Shown: positions 27,471 through 40,625, counted from the first letter of the stretch. The stretch: DNA of 57,500 bases from Symbiodinium natans (GCA_905221605.1 CAJNDS010002733.1:1-57500), one strand, 5' to 3'. The notes: generated by a model not told the origin, from the letters alone. Numbers and translations are program-made.

Positions 27471-28865
27471 TAGTGTACGTCATCCGGCGACTTGAGGTAC
27501 ATCATTTCCCAAATGTCTGATTCAGAACTAGGAAGTCTTTCGACTTGAAAGTGCCTGTGGGTCTGACGGCTCAGTGTACAGCAAGGATCCGCAGGGGCTT
27601 TCAAGCATTCAAATATGTCTTCGTCCAGTTTGAGCGTTTCTTCGGGGAGCTTCTCGGGGAGGGGGGGGGAGGAGGTTGGAGTTGGCATGCTTTCTGGTGA
27701 AGTGGTGGTCCTGCACCTTCACCCACTGCTCCAAGCCTTCGAGGACCTACCTGGAGACGGAAGCCGCAGTGCTGCCGCAGGCCTGGTATGCAACCTGGGC
27801 CGGACCCCAAAAAACCCGAAGCCCCAAATCGAACCCACAAGTTTATGGGATTTTGTCAGGATGTAGATTTAAGGGTGTTGGGTCATGGGTTCAGACTTTA
27901 AAGCCTGAAACTCTACCGGGCCCATCAGCATCTCGGCTGCTTGGCTTTCTTAGCGGCTTGACTTGCGCAGGAGCTGGCGGACTGTGCCAAAGACGCTCGC
28001 CTTCTTGATCTCTCTCCAAGACTTAGGGGACATCTTTCAAGGGTCTTTGCCATGGGGTATCCCTAAAGGAATCTCGGGGGCAGATTGGGAGTACGAGTTT
28101 CCATCCCATGAACCTCAGGGCGGGGTTAACCCCTCAACCTGGCCCGTCTTCGATTGCCTGGGGAGAACTTCGTTTAGGGGATAGTCCTTACATCTTAACC
28201 CCTGACCAGAGTATCTTACAAACCCTAAATGCAGCCTCCTGAGGGAACTTGGTTGAGTTCTGTGATGTTTGCACGGTGAGAAATCTGCTGTCTGTTTGTA
28301 CATGTTATCAAGGTGCCCAGCATTGAGATTGTCGCGAAAGATTGAAGACCATTCACCTTGCCAGCCGAGCGAGCGTCAAAACCCCACAGCCCACAAGTCC
28401 TAAACCCCCAAAAACCTCGAACCCCTAGCCCCGAACCTAAACCCCCAAGCCTATAAACCCCAAGCCCTTCGCCCAAACTGCAAACCTTACATAAATCCTA
28501 AGTTCTATGCACCCTAAGCCCCCTATCCCCGCACTAAACACGTGACACCCCCCTTGTATACAATACTTGTAAACCCTAAACTGCAACCCCAAAAAACATC
28601 AAACAATCACCGGTTTGAGTTCTCTCCCTTAGAACCCTTATCCTTAGACACAGTTGCACGCAAATACCCATGGAACTTCCATCGGCCCCCATGCTGGGCG
28701 ACTCAGGAAGCTAGTCGCCAGCTGGCAAGTGCGGGGCAGCACGCCGGAGACTGCCTGTTCGAGGTGCCAGGACAAAAAAACCCAACGCGGGTCACAAGAG
28801 TGTTCAAGAGACCAGCTCTTAAGTCCCCTAAGCCCCTGAACCCGACACCCCAAACCCCCAGACCC
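27471..28865. other. Mostly unique spacer, no recognised gene
   Basis: This is one of the least repetitive stretches outside the genes. Overlapping frames of 70-114 codons occur on both strands (for example 27615-27866 +, 27676-28008 +, 28644-28988 -), but none has a recognisable domain or clear codon preference over its neighbours. Splice-dispersed exons cannot be excluded. Confidence 0.45.
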
Positions 28866-29282
28866 TAACTCATGATCTTGGCTTTTGTTCATACATCTCT
28901 GTATGAATGCACACCTCAAGCTAAGTATGGTTGCGATGCAACGGCTAAGAGATCCCGTGCCGATAGCTTCGGAGTCCTTCTGTTTCAAGGTTGAGTTGCA
29001 TTTGGTTGGGAGCGATGTGTAGGCTGAGCCATATGCTCAGAAGGACGTCCGGACAGAGTAGGGCCTGCACCGTTGCCTGAATTACATGCTTGCCTTGTGT
29101 GCGCACGTGCACGTGAGCGTGCCCGCGCACAGGTAGGTAGGTAGGTGTAGGGGTGGGTGTGTGTGTGTGTGTGTGGATCTTTGGAGCAGATGTCTCATAT
29201 ATCATGAGCTTTCGTAGCTACATTTCTGTATGAATGCACGCCTCAGGCTCAGTATGGTTGAGTGCAGGGGCTAGGAGAAGGT
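28866..29282 (+). repeat. Direct repeat pair (about 80 bp) around a GT/CACACA segment
   Basis: ATCTCTGTATGAATGCACACCTCAAGCTAAGTATGGTTG-type sequence at about 28894-28933 recurs as ATTTCTGTATGAATGCACGCC at about 29223 onward, with ATCATGAGCTTT/CTCATGATCTTGG flanks. The copies are about 328 bp apart. Between them lies a (GT)n run near 29155-29174. Confidence 0.6.
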
Positions 29283-31940
29283 GGAACAACTTCATACTGT
29301 TTGGTTAGGATGGCTTTCTTTTAGGCTCATCTTTGACGCCTCCACCATCTTGGCCGTAGTGACCTACGGGCTTCAGTAGGCATGCTACTGTCGCGCTAGT
29401 TTCTCCGTCGAGGTGTGGTCTGGGCACTCGAAAGTTTGAGGGGAAGAGCTCACCTTTGAACCTCCTTTGACATTTACCTGATAATCACTAGTCGGTCCAT
29501 CGTTGAACACGATCATGTACACCTAAGCTGTCCCTGCACTGGCGACTTTCAGTCAGCCAGGCCTGTGACAAAAAAGAACCTAAACCGAAACCCTACAAAC
29601 CCTAAACCCTATACCCCTAAACCCTAAACCCTATATGCCCTCAACCCTCAACCCTCAACCCTAAACCCTAAACCCTAAACCCTAAACCCTAAACCCTAAA
29701 CCACAAACCCTAAAAACCCTAAACCCTATATACCCCAAACCCTAAACCACAAACCCCCAAACCCCTCAAGCCCCTAAGCCTGAACCCCTAGGCCGCCATT
29801 TGCAACTTCTACCACGCGGCGCGGCGTCCCTCGGATCGCCTCGGAGGCCACCGCGACGACGTGGAGCCGGACCGGCAGTGGATTGCTGGGGACTGGAGTA
29901 GGGTTTTGGGGTTTTAGGGGGGTTTAGGGGTTTAGGGTTTTAGGGGCTTAGGGTTTTAAGGTTTAGGGTTTTAGGGGTTCAGGGTTTTAAGGTTTAGGAT
30001 TTAGGGTTTAGGGTTTTATTAGGATTGATGGGGCAATGCAGTAGGGTTTTGAGCGTTTGGGGCTCAGGGGTTCTACAGAGGCCTGGTTGCAAAAGGGCTT
30101 AGGGGTTTGGGGTTTAGGGTTTAGGGCGTCCGGCAATGGCTTCCTGGGGGAATGCAGCAGGGTTTTAGGGTTTAGGGTTTAGGGCTTTAGGGTTTTAGGG
30201 TTTTGGGTTTTAGGGTTTTATGGTTTTAAGATTTAGGGTGCCCAGCCCCGCCAGGACACCACGGCACCCTTGGTGACGGTGAGCCTTGGCTTGCCGTGCG
30301 TCTTCCTGCTCGGCAAGGAGGGTTTTCTTGCTGTCCGAGGGCCTCTGACATCTGTGAAGGAAAAGCAGGGTTTAGGGTTCAGGGTTCAGGGTTTGGGGTT
30401 TAGGGCTTTAGGCACTGTTTTGAGGGGTTTGCTGTTGCCGGGCTGCTTCATCACGAGGCCTGTTGCAAGAAAGGGTCAAAGCTCTGCACCTTATGCCCCC
30501 CGCAACGAGTTTAGACGTCAGGAATTCTAAGCCCTAAGCCCTGAGCCCTGACCCCCCAAGCCCAAACCCTAAACCCTAAACCCTAAACCCTAAACCCTAA
30601 ACCCTAAACCCTAAACCCTAAACCCTAAACCCTAAACCCTAAACCCCAGTAAGGTCCAGACACCGCACCCTGGAGGAGAGTCGCGCGGCCCGCCCGGTGC
30701 CGGTGCTGCTCCGAGCGGGCTCGCTGCTGGCTTCCTGGCCACACAAAGGGCTGCACATGGAAGCTGCCTAGGGCTTAGGGTTTAAGGGTTAAGGGTTTAG
30801 GGTTTAGGGTTCAGGGTTTAGGGTTTAGGGTTTAGTGTTTAGGGTTTAGGGCTACTATAGGGGCCTCAATAATTGGAATAGGGTTTGGGGTGGGGTGGGG
30901 TGTTAGAGCATGTTTACAAAGGGACCATAAGGGAATACGATTAGTAATTAATCCGACCTCTATGTGACGTGCTCTGCAGGATCTAGATAGAGAGGGGATC
31001 TAGTAAGACTGGCTGGTTCTCGTAGGTATATGGTTCCCTCATTCCCTACGAAGAACCAGGGGGAAGACTAAACCCCACACCCTAAACCCTAAACCTTAAA
31101 CCACCCTAAACCGAACGCCAAAAAGGATCGGGGCTTTGAGCGGGGTGTGTAACCCCAAGGCTCCCGAATACTCCCCACTATTCCCCAAGGCTCCCTAAGC
31201 TTCCCTAAGGTTCTCTAGGTTAAGAACCCCATAACTGTGCTGGTTCATGAGCATACCCTAAACCCTAAACCCTCAACCCTAAACAAAAACCCTACATCAA
31301 CAACCCCAAGGTCCTAGCGGGGCCTGCGCGGCAGGCGGGTGAGGGTTTGTGTCGGCCGCGAAGCTCCGGACCCTGTAACCCTAAGACTTCTTCTTCAAGC
31401 CCAGAAGGCTTGAATCAAAAAACCCTAAACCCACCGACTCCCGCTTTGACGCAGATGACGTGCTGGGGTTGTTGTCGATGTCCGACGATTTCAAAACTCA
31501 GCACATGGGACTCGGGATCTAAGCCCAAGCTCCACGCAAAGAGCTTCAAGTCTTTTGAGCCCGAAGCCTATAGAGCTCGGTAGGCCCTTGGGACATGTCA
31601 TATTTTCCCTTATTGGGTTTAAGAGAACGATGATTATTTGGGAATACTTTTCAGGGGGCTCTACGGGCCATCCTAGAGACCTTCGGGCCACCAGGGAAAT
31701 TAAACCCTAAACCCTAAACCCTAAACCCTAAACCCTAAACCCTAAACCCTAAACCCTAAACCCTAAACCCTAAACCCTAAACCCTAAACCCTAAACCCTA
31801 AACCCTAAACCCTAAACCCTAAACCAGGCGTACCACGGTGTGCCCACCGTTCTCGTCCCTCCGAAGCTGCAACTGCGTGGGCGTGCCCCCCGCAAGCAGC
31901 CGGAAACAGCCACAACACCGTACCTGGGCGTAGATAAACG
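29283..31940. repeat. Spacers and telomere tracts of both orientations
   Basis: C-strand at 29577-29790 (after a CAGCCAGGCCTGTGACAAA module), 30565-30650 and a long pure one at 31700-31826. G-strand at 29890-30020, 30110-30240 and 30772-30855. Short AT-rich palindromic debris lies near 31005-31060. No supported gene; ORFs of 66-86 codons lack motifs. Confidence 0.65.
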
Positions 31941-32047
31941 GCTGTTTGCTTAAGAACCCCAAAAGAAAAAAAAACACGAGTCCCTATATTACCCTTAATA
32001 AGTAAGAATGTTTTCATTTTTTCGGGGCTCTTAAGCAATTAGTAGTA
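31941..32047. mobile_element. MITE family C copy, 107 bp
   Basis: Left end TGTTTGCTTAAGAACCCC, right end GGGGCTCTTAAGCAATTAG (inverted), interior GAGTCCCTATATTACCC shared with the other copies. Confidence 0.8.
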
Positions 32048-33784
32048 AAGGCTTTGTTCATGTCGAGGGACTAGGTTTCAGGCTTGGATTGGGAGCCGTC
32101 CGAGTGCAAACAGTTCCTTGGGCTTACGTGTACCGAGGTCCACGTTGAGTTTTTTGAGATGCACGCTTGTGAGTGCCCAAGCAGGCCTCTGTAGGCTTCC
32201 ATGATTCTGATGGCCATAGCGGGAAAAAGGGCAAGGAAATCTAGGATTCCAGGGTGACTTGCACCGCTTTTGGGCCCAGTTTCCCCCAAGTGTCTCTCCT
32301 AAACCTTACATGTCCGTTGTGAACATAAGTTCCTCTCACCCTAAACCCTGAACACTAATCCCTAAATCCTAAACCCTAAACCCTAAACCCTAGACCCTAG
32401 ACCCTAGACCCTAGACCCTAGACCCTACACCCTAAACCCTAAACCCTAAACCCTAAAAGTGCAGCATGCTCCCAGGTATGCCTGGGTGTACCGGCCATGG
32501 GAGTCGGAGGTGTGTTCTGCTTGGCAGTTCCCCCTGAACCCCTGTTAACTAATAGAGGGTTTGTTTGGGGTTTAGGGTTTAGGGTTTAGGGCTTAGGGTC
32601 TAGGGTCTAGGGTTTAGGGTTTAGGATTTAGGGTTTAGAGTTTAGGGTCTATGGTGTACGGTTTGAAAACAACCCCCTTGACCGTAACAGGGTTTAGGCA
32701 TCGGCAGTAACACGAGGTGGTCCACATTAGACCTTTCTCATCAAAAGCTCTCAATCCTCAAACGAGTCAGCCAATGCTTCAGAGAATGTCTAGTTTCCAT
32801 GTTTCAACCTTTTAGAACCTGGAGTTTGACATGGGTATGGGCTTGGAGTTTTGGGGCGAGGGCCCAAACCCTACACCCTAAGCCGGACACCCTAAACCCT
32901 AATTTTCGCATGTGTGCGCATGAAATCATGCACACACATCCAAGGATACGATTTTCCGACGTGGGGCGACCTCCTCTTCACATCTTTAAGCCCTGCTTGA
33001 GAGAATGGTTCAGTTTACCTAGGTTTTTTTTTAATCTCGGAGCTCAGATGGGGGGGAATTGGAAACACATGCCCCAAATGTCTGCTAGCCAATAGCGAGT
33101 GACTTGCCCTGCCCTGCGACTTTCCGTCAGCTAGGCAGGTGGAAAAAACCAAAACCCGAAGCCCTAAACCCTAAACCCTATTTGGGGGGGTTGTTTCCAC
33201 TGTGTGTTCTAGATGAAGGAGAATGTGGGAGGCCACTTTGACGGCAACATTTCCTACCCTGAATGCCACTGGCGATTTCCTCCGTGGTGAGCCTAGGTCT
33301 TACCCTGGGGTTCTTCTTTCTGGTTTTTCCGAGACGCACTTGATGACCCCGCTGTGCTGTGGCTAGTCGGGTGCCAAAAAACCCTAAACCCGAAACCCGA
33401 AACCCCAAACCCTCTAAGCCGCAAACCCCACCCCACCCCACTCCCGCCAGGATTCCTGGAGCCAGGAGGAGTGGGAGGCAATCCCCCAGGCAGCCCAGCA
33501 TTTGCTCACGAAGGTGGGGGGTGCTTGGAGAGGGTGGGGAGTGTGGGTTCAGGGGGCTTTAAGGTGGTTAGGGTTTAGGGTTGAGGGTTGAGGGTTTGGG
33601 GTTTAGGGCTAGGATGTTTGGAGCTTACGATGTAGGCTTCAGTTGTTGGGATTGTATGGCTTAGATTGAGCACGCGAACAACTTGCAGCAGAGCCATTCC
33701 ATCTAAACCTCCAAATCCACCCGTATGAAGCCCTGTGCATCCAAAAGCCCAGATTGTTCCTGAAACCTGAAACCCTAGACCCTA
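32048..33784. repeat. Spacers with telomere variants and two copies of a GGCGGGTGGCA-type module
   Basis: C-strand tract at 32340-32457 includes a run of CCCTAGA units. G-strand variants lie at 32565-32665. Modules ending CTAGGCAGGTGGAAAAAACC (33131-33150) and GTCGGGTGCCAAAAAACCC (33366-33384) each run straight into C-strand repeats. No supported gene. Confidence 0.6.
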
Positions 33785-34047
33785 CTGTAAGCCTCCCTAA
33801 ACCCTAAACCCTAAACGCTAAACCCTAAACCGGAAAAACAACAACCCTAAACCCTAAACCCTAAACCCTAAACCCTAAACCCTAAACCCTAAACCCTAAC
33901 CCTAACCCCTAAACCCTGAAAAAAAACCCTAAACCCTAAACCCTAAACCCTAAACCCTAAACCCTAAACCCTAAACCCTAAACCCTAAACCCTAAACCCT
34001 AAACCCTAAACCCTAAACCCTAAACCCTAAACCCTAAACCCTAAACC
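33785..34047 (-). repeat. Long CCCTAAA tract
   Basis: About 260 bp of C-strand heptamers, with imperfect units in the first half (CCCTAACCC, AACAACCC) and a pure second half (33926-34047). Confidence 0.9.
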
Positions 34048-34737
34048 ACCCTGAAGGGCCCCAAGCCCAGAAACTGGAGGCCCGGGTGAGTTTCAGCATC
34101 CGATCGGTGACAGCGCGTCCCGAAGGTGCCGAGGTGCAGAGCGCGGAGGAGAAATCCAGGGCTCAGTCCAGTGGTTTAGGGTTTAGGGTTTAGGGTTAGG
34201 GTTTAGGGTTTAGGGTTAGGGTTTAAGGTTTAGGGTTTAGGGTTAGGGTTTACGGAGTTTACGGAGTTTGGGGAGTTTAGTTGGGGTGCTTAGGGTGCTA
34301 CGGGTGTTGTGCTTGGGGCTCAAACCCCTGGACCCAAAACCCGAACTTTAAACTCCCCGGCTAAAGACTTTGAGGCATGGAGGGATCTCTAAGTGATGGC
34401 CCCTTTCGGGATATCTCATTGTAGTACGGAGCCTAAACCTTCAACCCTAACCCTAAACCCTACACCCAAAACCCGACGCAAAGCCAACCTCTCAGGGTTG
34501 CCTTGCCCGACAGCCCCCAGTCTCTCCAGACCAGGGTTTAGGGTTTAGGGTTTAGGGTTTGCAAAAAGGGTTTAGGGTTTAGGGTTAGGGTATAGGTTTT
34601 AGGGTTTGGGGTTTAGGATTTGCGGCTTAGGGTTTGGGGTTTGGGGTTTGTGTGGGCGCTCTTTGGACCCAGAGCCTTCCCCAGTGGACACCTGAAGTGT
34701 TGACACATGGCATGTCTTGAGTCCAAAAACCGCAAAC
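34048..34737. repeat. Spacers with G-strand telomere variants
   Basis: G-strand tracts lie at 34172-34260 and 34533-34650, including a GCAAAAAGGGTTTAGGG junction at 34561. No gene seen. Confidence 0.55.
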
Positions 34738-35330
34738 CCTAACCCCCCAACCCCAAACTCCCCTAAACCCCTAAACCCCTAAACCCCTAAACCCCTAAAC
34801 CCCTACACCCCTACACCCCTAAACCCCTAAACCCCTAAACCCCTAAACCCCTAAACCCCTAAACCCCTAAACCCCTAAACCCCTAAACCCCTAAACCTAA
34901 ACCCCTAAACCCCTAAACCCCTAAACCCCTAAACCCCTAAACCCCTAAGAAAGCCCTAAAACCTCTAAACCCCCCTAAACTCCTAAACCTAAACCCCTAA
35001 AACCCCTAAACCCTAACCCCTAAAAACCCCTAAACCAACCCCTAAACCCCTAAACCTAAACCCCCTAAAAACCCCTAAAACCCCTAAAACCTAAAACCCC
35101 TAAACCCCTAAAACCCCTAAACCCTAAACCCCTAAATCCCTAAACCCCTAGACCCCTAGACCCCTAAACCCCTAAACCCCTAAACCCCTAAACCCCTAAA
35201 CCCCTAAACCCTAACCCCTGAACCCCAAACCCTAAACCCTAAACCCTAAGCCCTAAACCCTAAACCCTAAGCCCGCAACCCTAAAACCCCCAAACCGCCA
35301 AACCTGAAAATCCTAAACCCTGCAGACCAA
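34738..35330 (-). repeat. Octamer CCCCTAAA array with heptamer ends
   Basis: About 450 bp dominated by CCCCTAAA rather than CCCTAAA (34752-35210), with small groups of CCCCTACA and CCCCTAGA. It returns to CCCTAAA at 35222 onward. Whole-array use of one octamer indicates local amplification by slippage or unequal exchange. Confidence 0.9.
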
Positions 35331-36428
35331 CTGTGAAGATTCAAGCAGTTTTTGGGTTCCCGGCACCGAGGGTTTGGGGTTTGGGGCTTGGGGCTTAGGG
35401 TTTAGGGTTTAGGGTTAGTGGGGTTGTGGGGTTGCGGTCTTGGGCTGATACAGCAGTTGCCAGCAGGTTCAAAAAAGGGTTTTCTAGGGTTCAGGGTTTT
35501 GGGTCTTGAAAGGTTCAAAAAGGTTCACAAGGTTCATAGGGTTCAAGGGATCTCAAAAGGTCTAGGGTTTTGGGGCCTCTCAAGGCTCTTTCGGGGTTTT
35601 GTGTTTAGGGTTTGGGGTGCCAAGATTGCTGCGTAAGGGTTTGGGGTCTCACAACATGGGGGAAAGCGGAAGCTACACACCCGCCATGCCCCAGCCCTTC
35701 CGAGTTCGGGGACCTCAGGGCTGTGTAGGGTTTAGGGTTTAGGGTTTAGGGCTTAGGGCTTAGGGCTTAGGATTTCGGGTTGAGGCTTTAGGGTTTAGGG
35801 TTCAGGGTTCTCGGTTTAGGGTTTGGGCTTTAGGTTTTTCAGGGTTCAGGGTTCCGATCTATGGCACTTACGAGGGGCTAAGTAACTTCCCCTAAGCCAC
35901 AGGGGCCCAGAGCCCTGAAGCCCTGCACCCCAAGATCCGCCCTAAGCCCGCACCGCCCGAAACCCCTACATCCCAAAATCCTAAACCCCGAAATGTGGGG
36001 GTTTCCGAAATAAGGGGTGCCTTCTTGGGGGTCCTTATGATAAGGGAATCCTACTATTTGGGGGTCTGTGTTAGGGGTCCCTTCTTTTCGTAAACTCCGA
36101 AACGTGGATCTGGAAATCGAATCTTGCCCAAGCCCAGCGCAGCACATCTCCCCGAAAGATATGCCCAAAGCAGCGTTTGGCGAATTGACTTAGGGTTTAG
36201 GGTTTAGGGCTTAGGGCTAGGGACCCTCTTAAGACAACGACATCCCCTGACATATTCGAAGCATACCTAAAGGGAAGGTTCGAGCCCCTGAAGTCGCGCA
36301 GACGCCATGTCCTTCTTGGCCTGCTCGTCCTCAGGCGCCAGCAACTGTTTTTTTTTTTTGGTGTAGGGTTTAGGGTTTCGGGTTTAGGGCGTAGGGTTTA
36401 GGGTTTAGGGTTTGGGGGGTGGGCTTTA
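35331..36428. repeat. G-rich degenerate telomere variants, spacers and MITE family A copy
   Basis: Degenerate GGGTTT-type sequence at 35360-35860 includes a small AAGGTTCA repeat (35507-35550). A family A MITE is at 35997-36110 (GGGGTTTCCGAAATAAGG start, TTTTCGTAAAC near the end). G-strand tracts lie at 36189-36220 and 36363-36415. No gene. Confidence 0.6.
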
Positions 36429-36800
36429 ATGTGGTATCCTGATTAGTGTGAGGGCCCCCCCCCCCCCAAACTAAATCCACCCCCGTAATAGTGTCAAAAA
36501 AAGGGACCCCCCCAAACTAATTTTCGGCCCCGGGCCCCCCCCCACCGGCTCCTCTTCATTTCCTCTTCGCTCCTCTTCCCTCTCCTCTTCCTCTCCTCTT
36601 CCTTTCCCTCTCCTCTTACATAATTAAGCTCAGGTAAGCTCAGATGAGCTCATCTTGTTCTCTCTTTTTTTCTCTCTTCCGAAACCCATGCCCGAAAAAC
36701 TTTACTTTATTGTGGGGGGGCAATCGAATTTTTGTCTCCTGAATAGTTTTTGGAAAACTTTTCATTATTGAGGGGGTCCAGACTAATCAGGATACGACAT
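36429..36800. mobile_element. 372-bp non-autonomous element with terminal inverted repeats
   Basis: Left end ATGTGGTATCCTGATTAGT (36429-36447). The right end in reverse complement is ATGTCGTATCCTGATTAGT, 18 of 19 matching, and C-rich similarity continues inward (GGGCCCCCCC versus GGACCCCCTC). The interior has a (CCTCTT)n-like CT-rich stretch at 36543-36617 and AGCTCAG/GAGCTC words. No ORF. It is a candidate MITE or deleted DNA transposon; no clear target-site duplication was seen. Confidence 0.75.
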
Positions 36801-39800
36801 TCGGGGTTTGGGTTTCGTGTTTATGGGCCTGCCTGCTGTGAGCCCAAAAGTGAAAGGGCACGGCCCTTATAGCTTTGGCCGCAGCAGCGGCGGCCTCCTT
36901 CCGAACGTCGGAGGGCTCGGCCGGGGTATCCGCCGGCTCAGGCACCACAGTTCTCCTTTGAAGCCGTGCGTGCAACTGCAAGCACTTGGGGTTTACCCTA
37001 AACCCTAAACCCTAAACCCTAAACCCTAAACCCCAAACCCTAAACCCTGAACCCTAAATCCTAAACCCTAAACCCTAAACCCTAAACCCTAAACCCTAAA
37101 CCCTAAACCCTAAAGCCCAAACCCTAAACCCTAAACCCGAAACCCCAAGCCCCAAACCCTAAACCCCTAATTAAACCCTAAACCGAAGATTTGGGCCCAG
37201 GGCTGGACAGCCCCAAAAGGTCACCCAAGAACAGGGTGTCTGTACTGTAGGATTCCAAGGGGCTGATGGTTCTTTTTTCGTATTTGTTATGTTTTTTTTT
37301 GTTGTGTGTGTTTTTCATGGTTTCAGGTGAACCCTAAACCCTAAACCCTCAAAACCCTAAAAACACTAAAAAACCCTAAAAACCCTAAAATCACTAAAAA
37401 CACTAAAAACCCTAAAAACCCTAAACACCCTAAAAACCCTAAAAACCCTAAAAACCCTAAACCCTAAACCCTAAACCCTAAACCCTAACCCTAAACCCTA
37501 AACCTAAACCCTAAACCCAAGACCATGAAAATACGAAAAAAAAACCAGAAAAAACACGAAAAAAAAACCTGGACCCATTCACCCATTCCAAGGGGTTTAG
37601 GGTTTAGGATTTAGGATTTAGGGTTTAAGGTTTAAGGTTTAGGGTTTAGGGTTTAGGGAAGGCTTGAGAGGTCTCTGAACGTAGGGCCTTTGTCCAAAAC
37701 AAGAGCAGGTTCACGTGGAGACCTGTTAGGGACTGAGGTGCCATTTTCGGGAATGGGAACAGAGTAGAACAAAGAGACCACCTGCTAGGTGAATATTGCT
37801 AGGATGCAGAGTAGTCCCTTATTCCCTGTTTTTCGGGTGAGGTTCCGAAAAAGGGCGCCTTTGAAGACTACAACCTCAGGGTAGTTCCATGGTCCCTTAG
37901 GGCCCTTGAAAGGGGGCCCCTTTGTCTACCCTAGCAAAAGGAGGTCAGGGGCCACATTCAGAGACCATGTAACTATGTACCCTTAGAGTCGAGGCCCTAA
38001 ACCCTAAACCCTAAACCCTAAACCCTAAACCCTAAACCCTAAACCCTAAACCCTAAACCCTAAACCCTAAATCCTAAACCCTAAACCCTAAACCCTAAAC
38101 CCTAAACCCTAAACCGCAAACCGTAAACCCATCTTAATAACCACCCCGAGAACCCTACGAGCCCCTATAATCCCGTTTCAGGCTCCAGAGGGCCTAGGGC
38201 TTCGGGTTGAGGGTTCAGGCTGCCAAGATACCCCTGAATCCTAAACCCTAAACCCTAAACCCTAAACCCTAAACCCTATGAACCCTAAACCCTTAACCCA
38301 CTGGGCCTGAAGCCCTGCGCCGATTGTGCACCAACCGGATAGGTCCGCAATGTACCGGAAATCTGGGGATGGATCTGGAAGATCGGTTTAAGGACCGCTG
38401 CATGGGCTGTTTCGCGTGTGGGGAGTGTGGGTTTAGGGTTTAGGATTTAGGGTGAAGGGTTCTGGGTTCAGGGTTTAGGGTTTAAGGTTTAGGGTTTAGG
38501 GTGGGCATCCAGGGCTTAGTGCTTCGGCGTTGCGGTGCTGAGGGCCCCTTTGGGTTTAGGTGTCGTGTCACACCTGTTGCCCCAAAGTGCAGGGTTTCAT
38601 GGACCGAGGAGCTGGAACTTACAGGTTGAAGGTGGGAGTTGGGTTCCGCGGATTCCCCCCTAAACCCTAAACCCTAAACCCTAAACCCTAAACCCTAAAT
38701 CCTAAACCCTAAACCCTAAACCCTAAACCCTAAACCCTAAACCCTAAACCCTAAACCCCCCTGAAAGCCCTGTTGCGGAGTGAAGTAGGAACTCGTAAGG
38801 TAACCCCTCAATGGAGCAGGAGCCCAGAGGACCAACATTTGTTTCACCCCTTATTGTGCCTGTAGAAAGATAATGTCAACTACCCTGAATGTGCAAAGAA
38901 TTTTGTTTGTTTGCTGGCTTGATTGTTTGTTTCTGTAGACTCGTTTTCGGGGTCTGGGGCTTCTGTTTCCTCACGCCGCAGGGGTGTCCATCATGCAGGG
39001 TCGGGTGTGCATCGTGCGCTCGCCTAACGCATGTTCACGGGATCCTAGACCCTAAGCCCTAAACCCTAAACCCTAAACCCTAAACCCTAAACCCTAAACC
39101 CTAAACCCTAAACCCTGAACCCTAAACCCTAAACCCTAACCCCAAACCCTACCCTGAACCCTGAACCCTAACCCTAAACCCTAAACCCTAACCCTGAAAC
39201 CCTGAACCCGGAACCCTGAACCCTGAAACCCTAAACCCTAAAAACCCTAAACCCTAAACCTAAACCCTAAACCCTCAAACCAACCCCAACCCTAACCCCC
39301 TAAACCCAAAACCACAAACCTATTAACCCTATCAACCAGAAATACCCTAAACCCTAAACCCCTCCATCATGAGCATTGGATTCCGAAGGCCGCCCAGACT
39401 ACTCGTGAGGTTGTATTCGGTTTGGTTTAGCGCCCAATCGAGTGAAGCGCCTCTTCGAGGGGTAGCGGTGGTTTAGGGTTAAGTCGGGTTTAGGGTTAGG
39501 GTTTAGGGTCTAGGGTTCAGGTTCAGGTTTACGGGTTTAGGGTTAGGGGGTCTTTCAGGGCCGGTTTGCCGGGTGCTGCATTCAGTGACAGGTGGCGACT
39601 TGGGACTCTTTTCAGGGCGAGGGGCTTTGAGAGGCCTTCAAGTTGCTGACCCTAAACCCTAAACCCAAACCCTATAAACCCAACCCTAACCCCTAAACCC
39701 TAAACCTTAAACCCCACACTAAACCGGCAAAAACCAAACCCCAAACCCTACAAAAAAACCGGTAAACCCCAAAAACCCCAAACCCTAAACCCTAAACCCC

Positions 39801-40625
39801 CCAAACCCCAAACCCAAACCCAACCCCCAAAACCCCCAAACCCCTAAACCCCTCATGGGCAGGCTCTGGAGGAGAGCTGTAACGGAAAGCAGCTTGCAGT
39901 GCAGGCCGCTCAGGCAAGTAGCGATGGGTTGGGTTCAGGGTTTTAGGTTTTAGGGTTTAGGGTTTCGGGTTCTGGGTTTAGGGTTAGGAGTTTAGCAAAA
40001 GTGTTTCATTACAGGGCTGGTTCGTAAGTTAGTAGGCTAGATGCTTCGAGAGGGTATAGAGTTTAGGGTTTAGGGCTGCTTCGTTAAGCAAACCCTAAAT
40101 CTAAACTAAACCTAAACCCTAAACCTAAACCCTAAACCCTAAACCCTGAAACCCTGAACCCTGAAGCTTAAACCCTTAAACCCTAAACCCTGCTTCTCGA
40201 TGGGAGAGCTGCGTGTGGCTGGACATGCATCTCTCTAAGCTCTCACTTTCGTCATGAAGAGCTAAGCGTGGCTACCGAATACTGTAGTATGTTCAGTCCC
40301 TTATATTTTACACTTTAAAAACCGAAAACCCCTAAACCCATAAACCCTAAACCCTAAAACCCTAAACCTAAACCCTAAACCCTAAAACCCTAAAAACTCC
40401 TAAAACCCTAAACCCTAAACCCTAAAACCTAAACCCTAAACCCGAAACCCAAACCCTGAACCCTGAACCCTGAAACCCTGAACCCCTGAAACCTGAACCC
40501 TGTAACCCTGAACCTGAACCCTGAACCCTGAAAACACGAACCCGGAAAACTATAACCCAAACCCTAAAACTAAACATAAAACCCTAAAACCCTAAACCCT
40601 AAACCCTAACCTCATATTTATTCAG
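36801..40625. repeat. Dense telomere-variant region
   Basis: C-strand tracts: 36995-37185, 37330-37525 (with AAAAACCCT nonamers), 37992-38120, 38240-38295, 38660-38760, 39050-39365, 39650-39850, 40090-40200 and 40320-40610. G-strand: 37587-37660 and 38429-38505. MITE-like debris lies at 37797-37960 (GTAGTCCCTTATTCCC and inverted pieces). Spacers are 100-300 bp and hold no credible gene. Confidence 0.7.
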
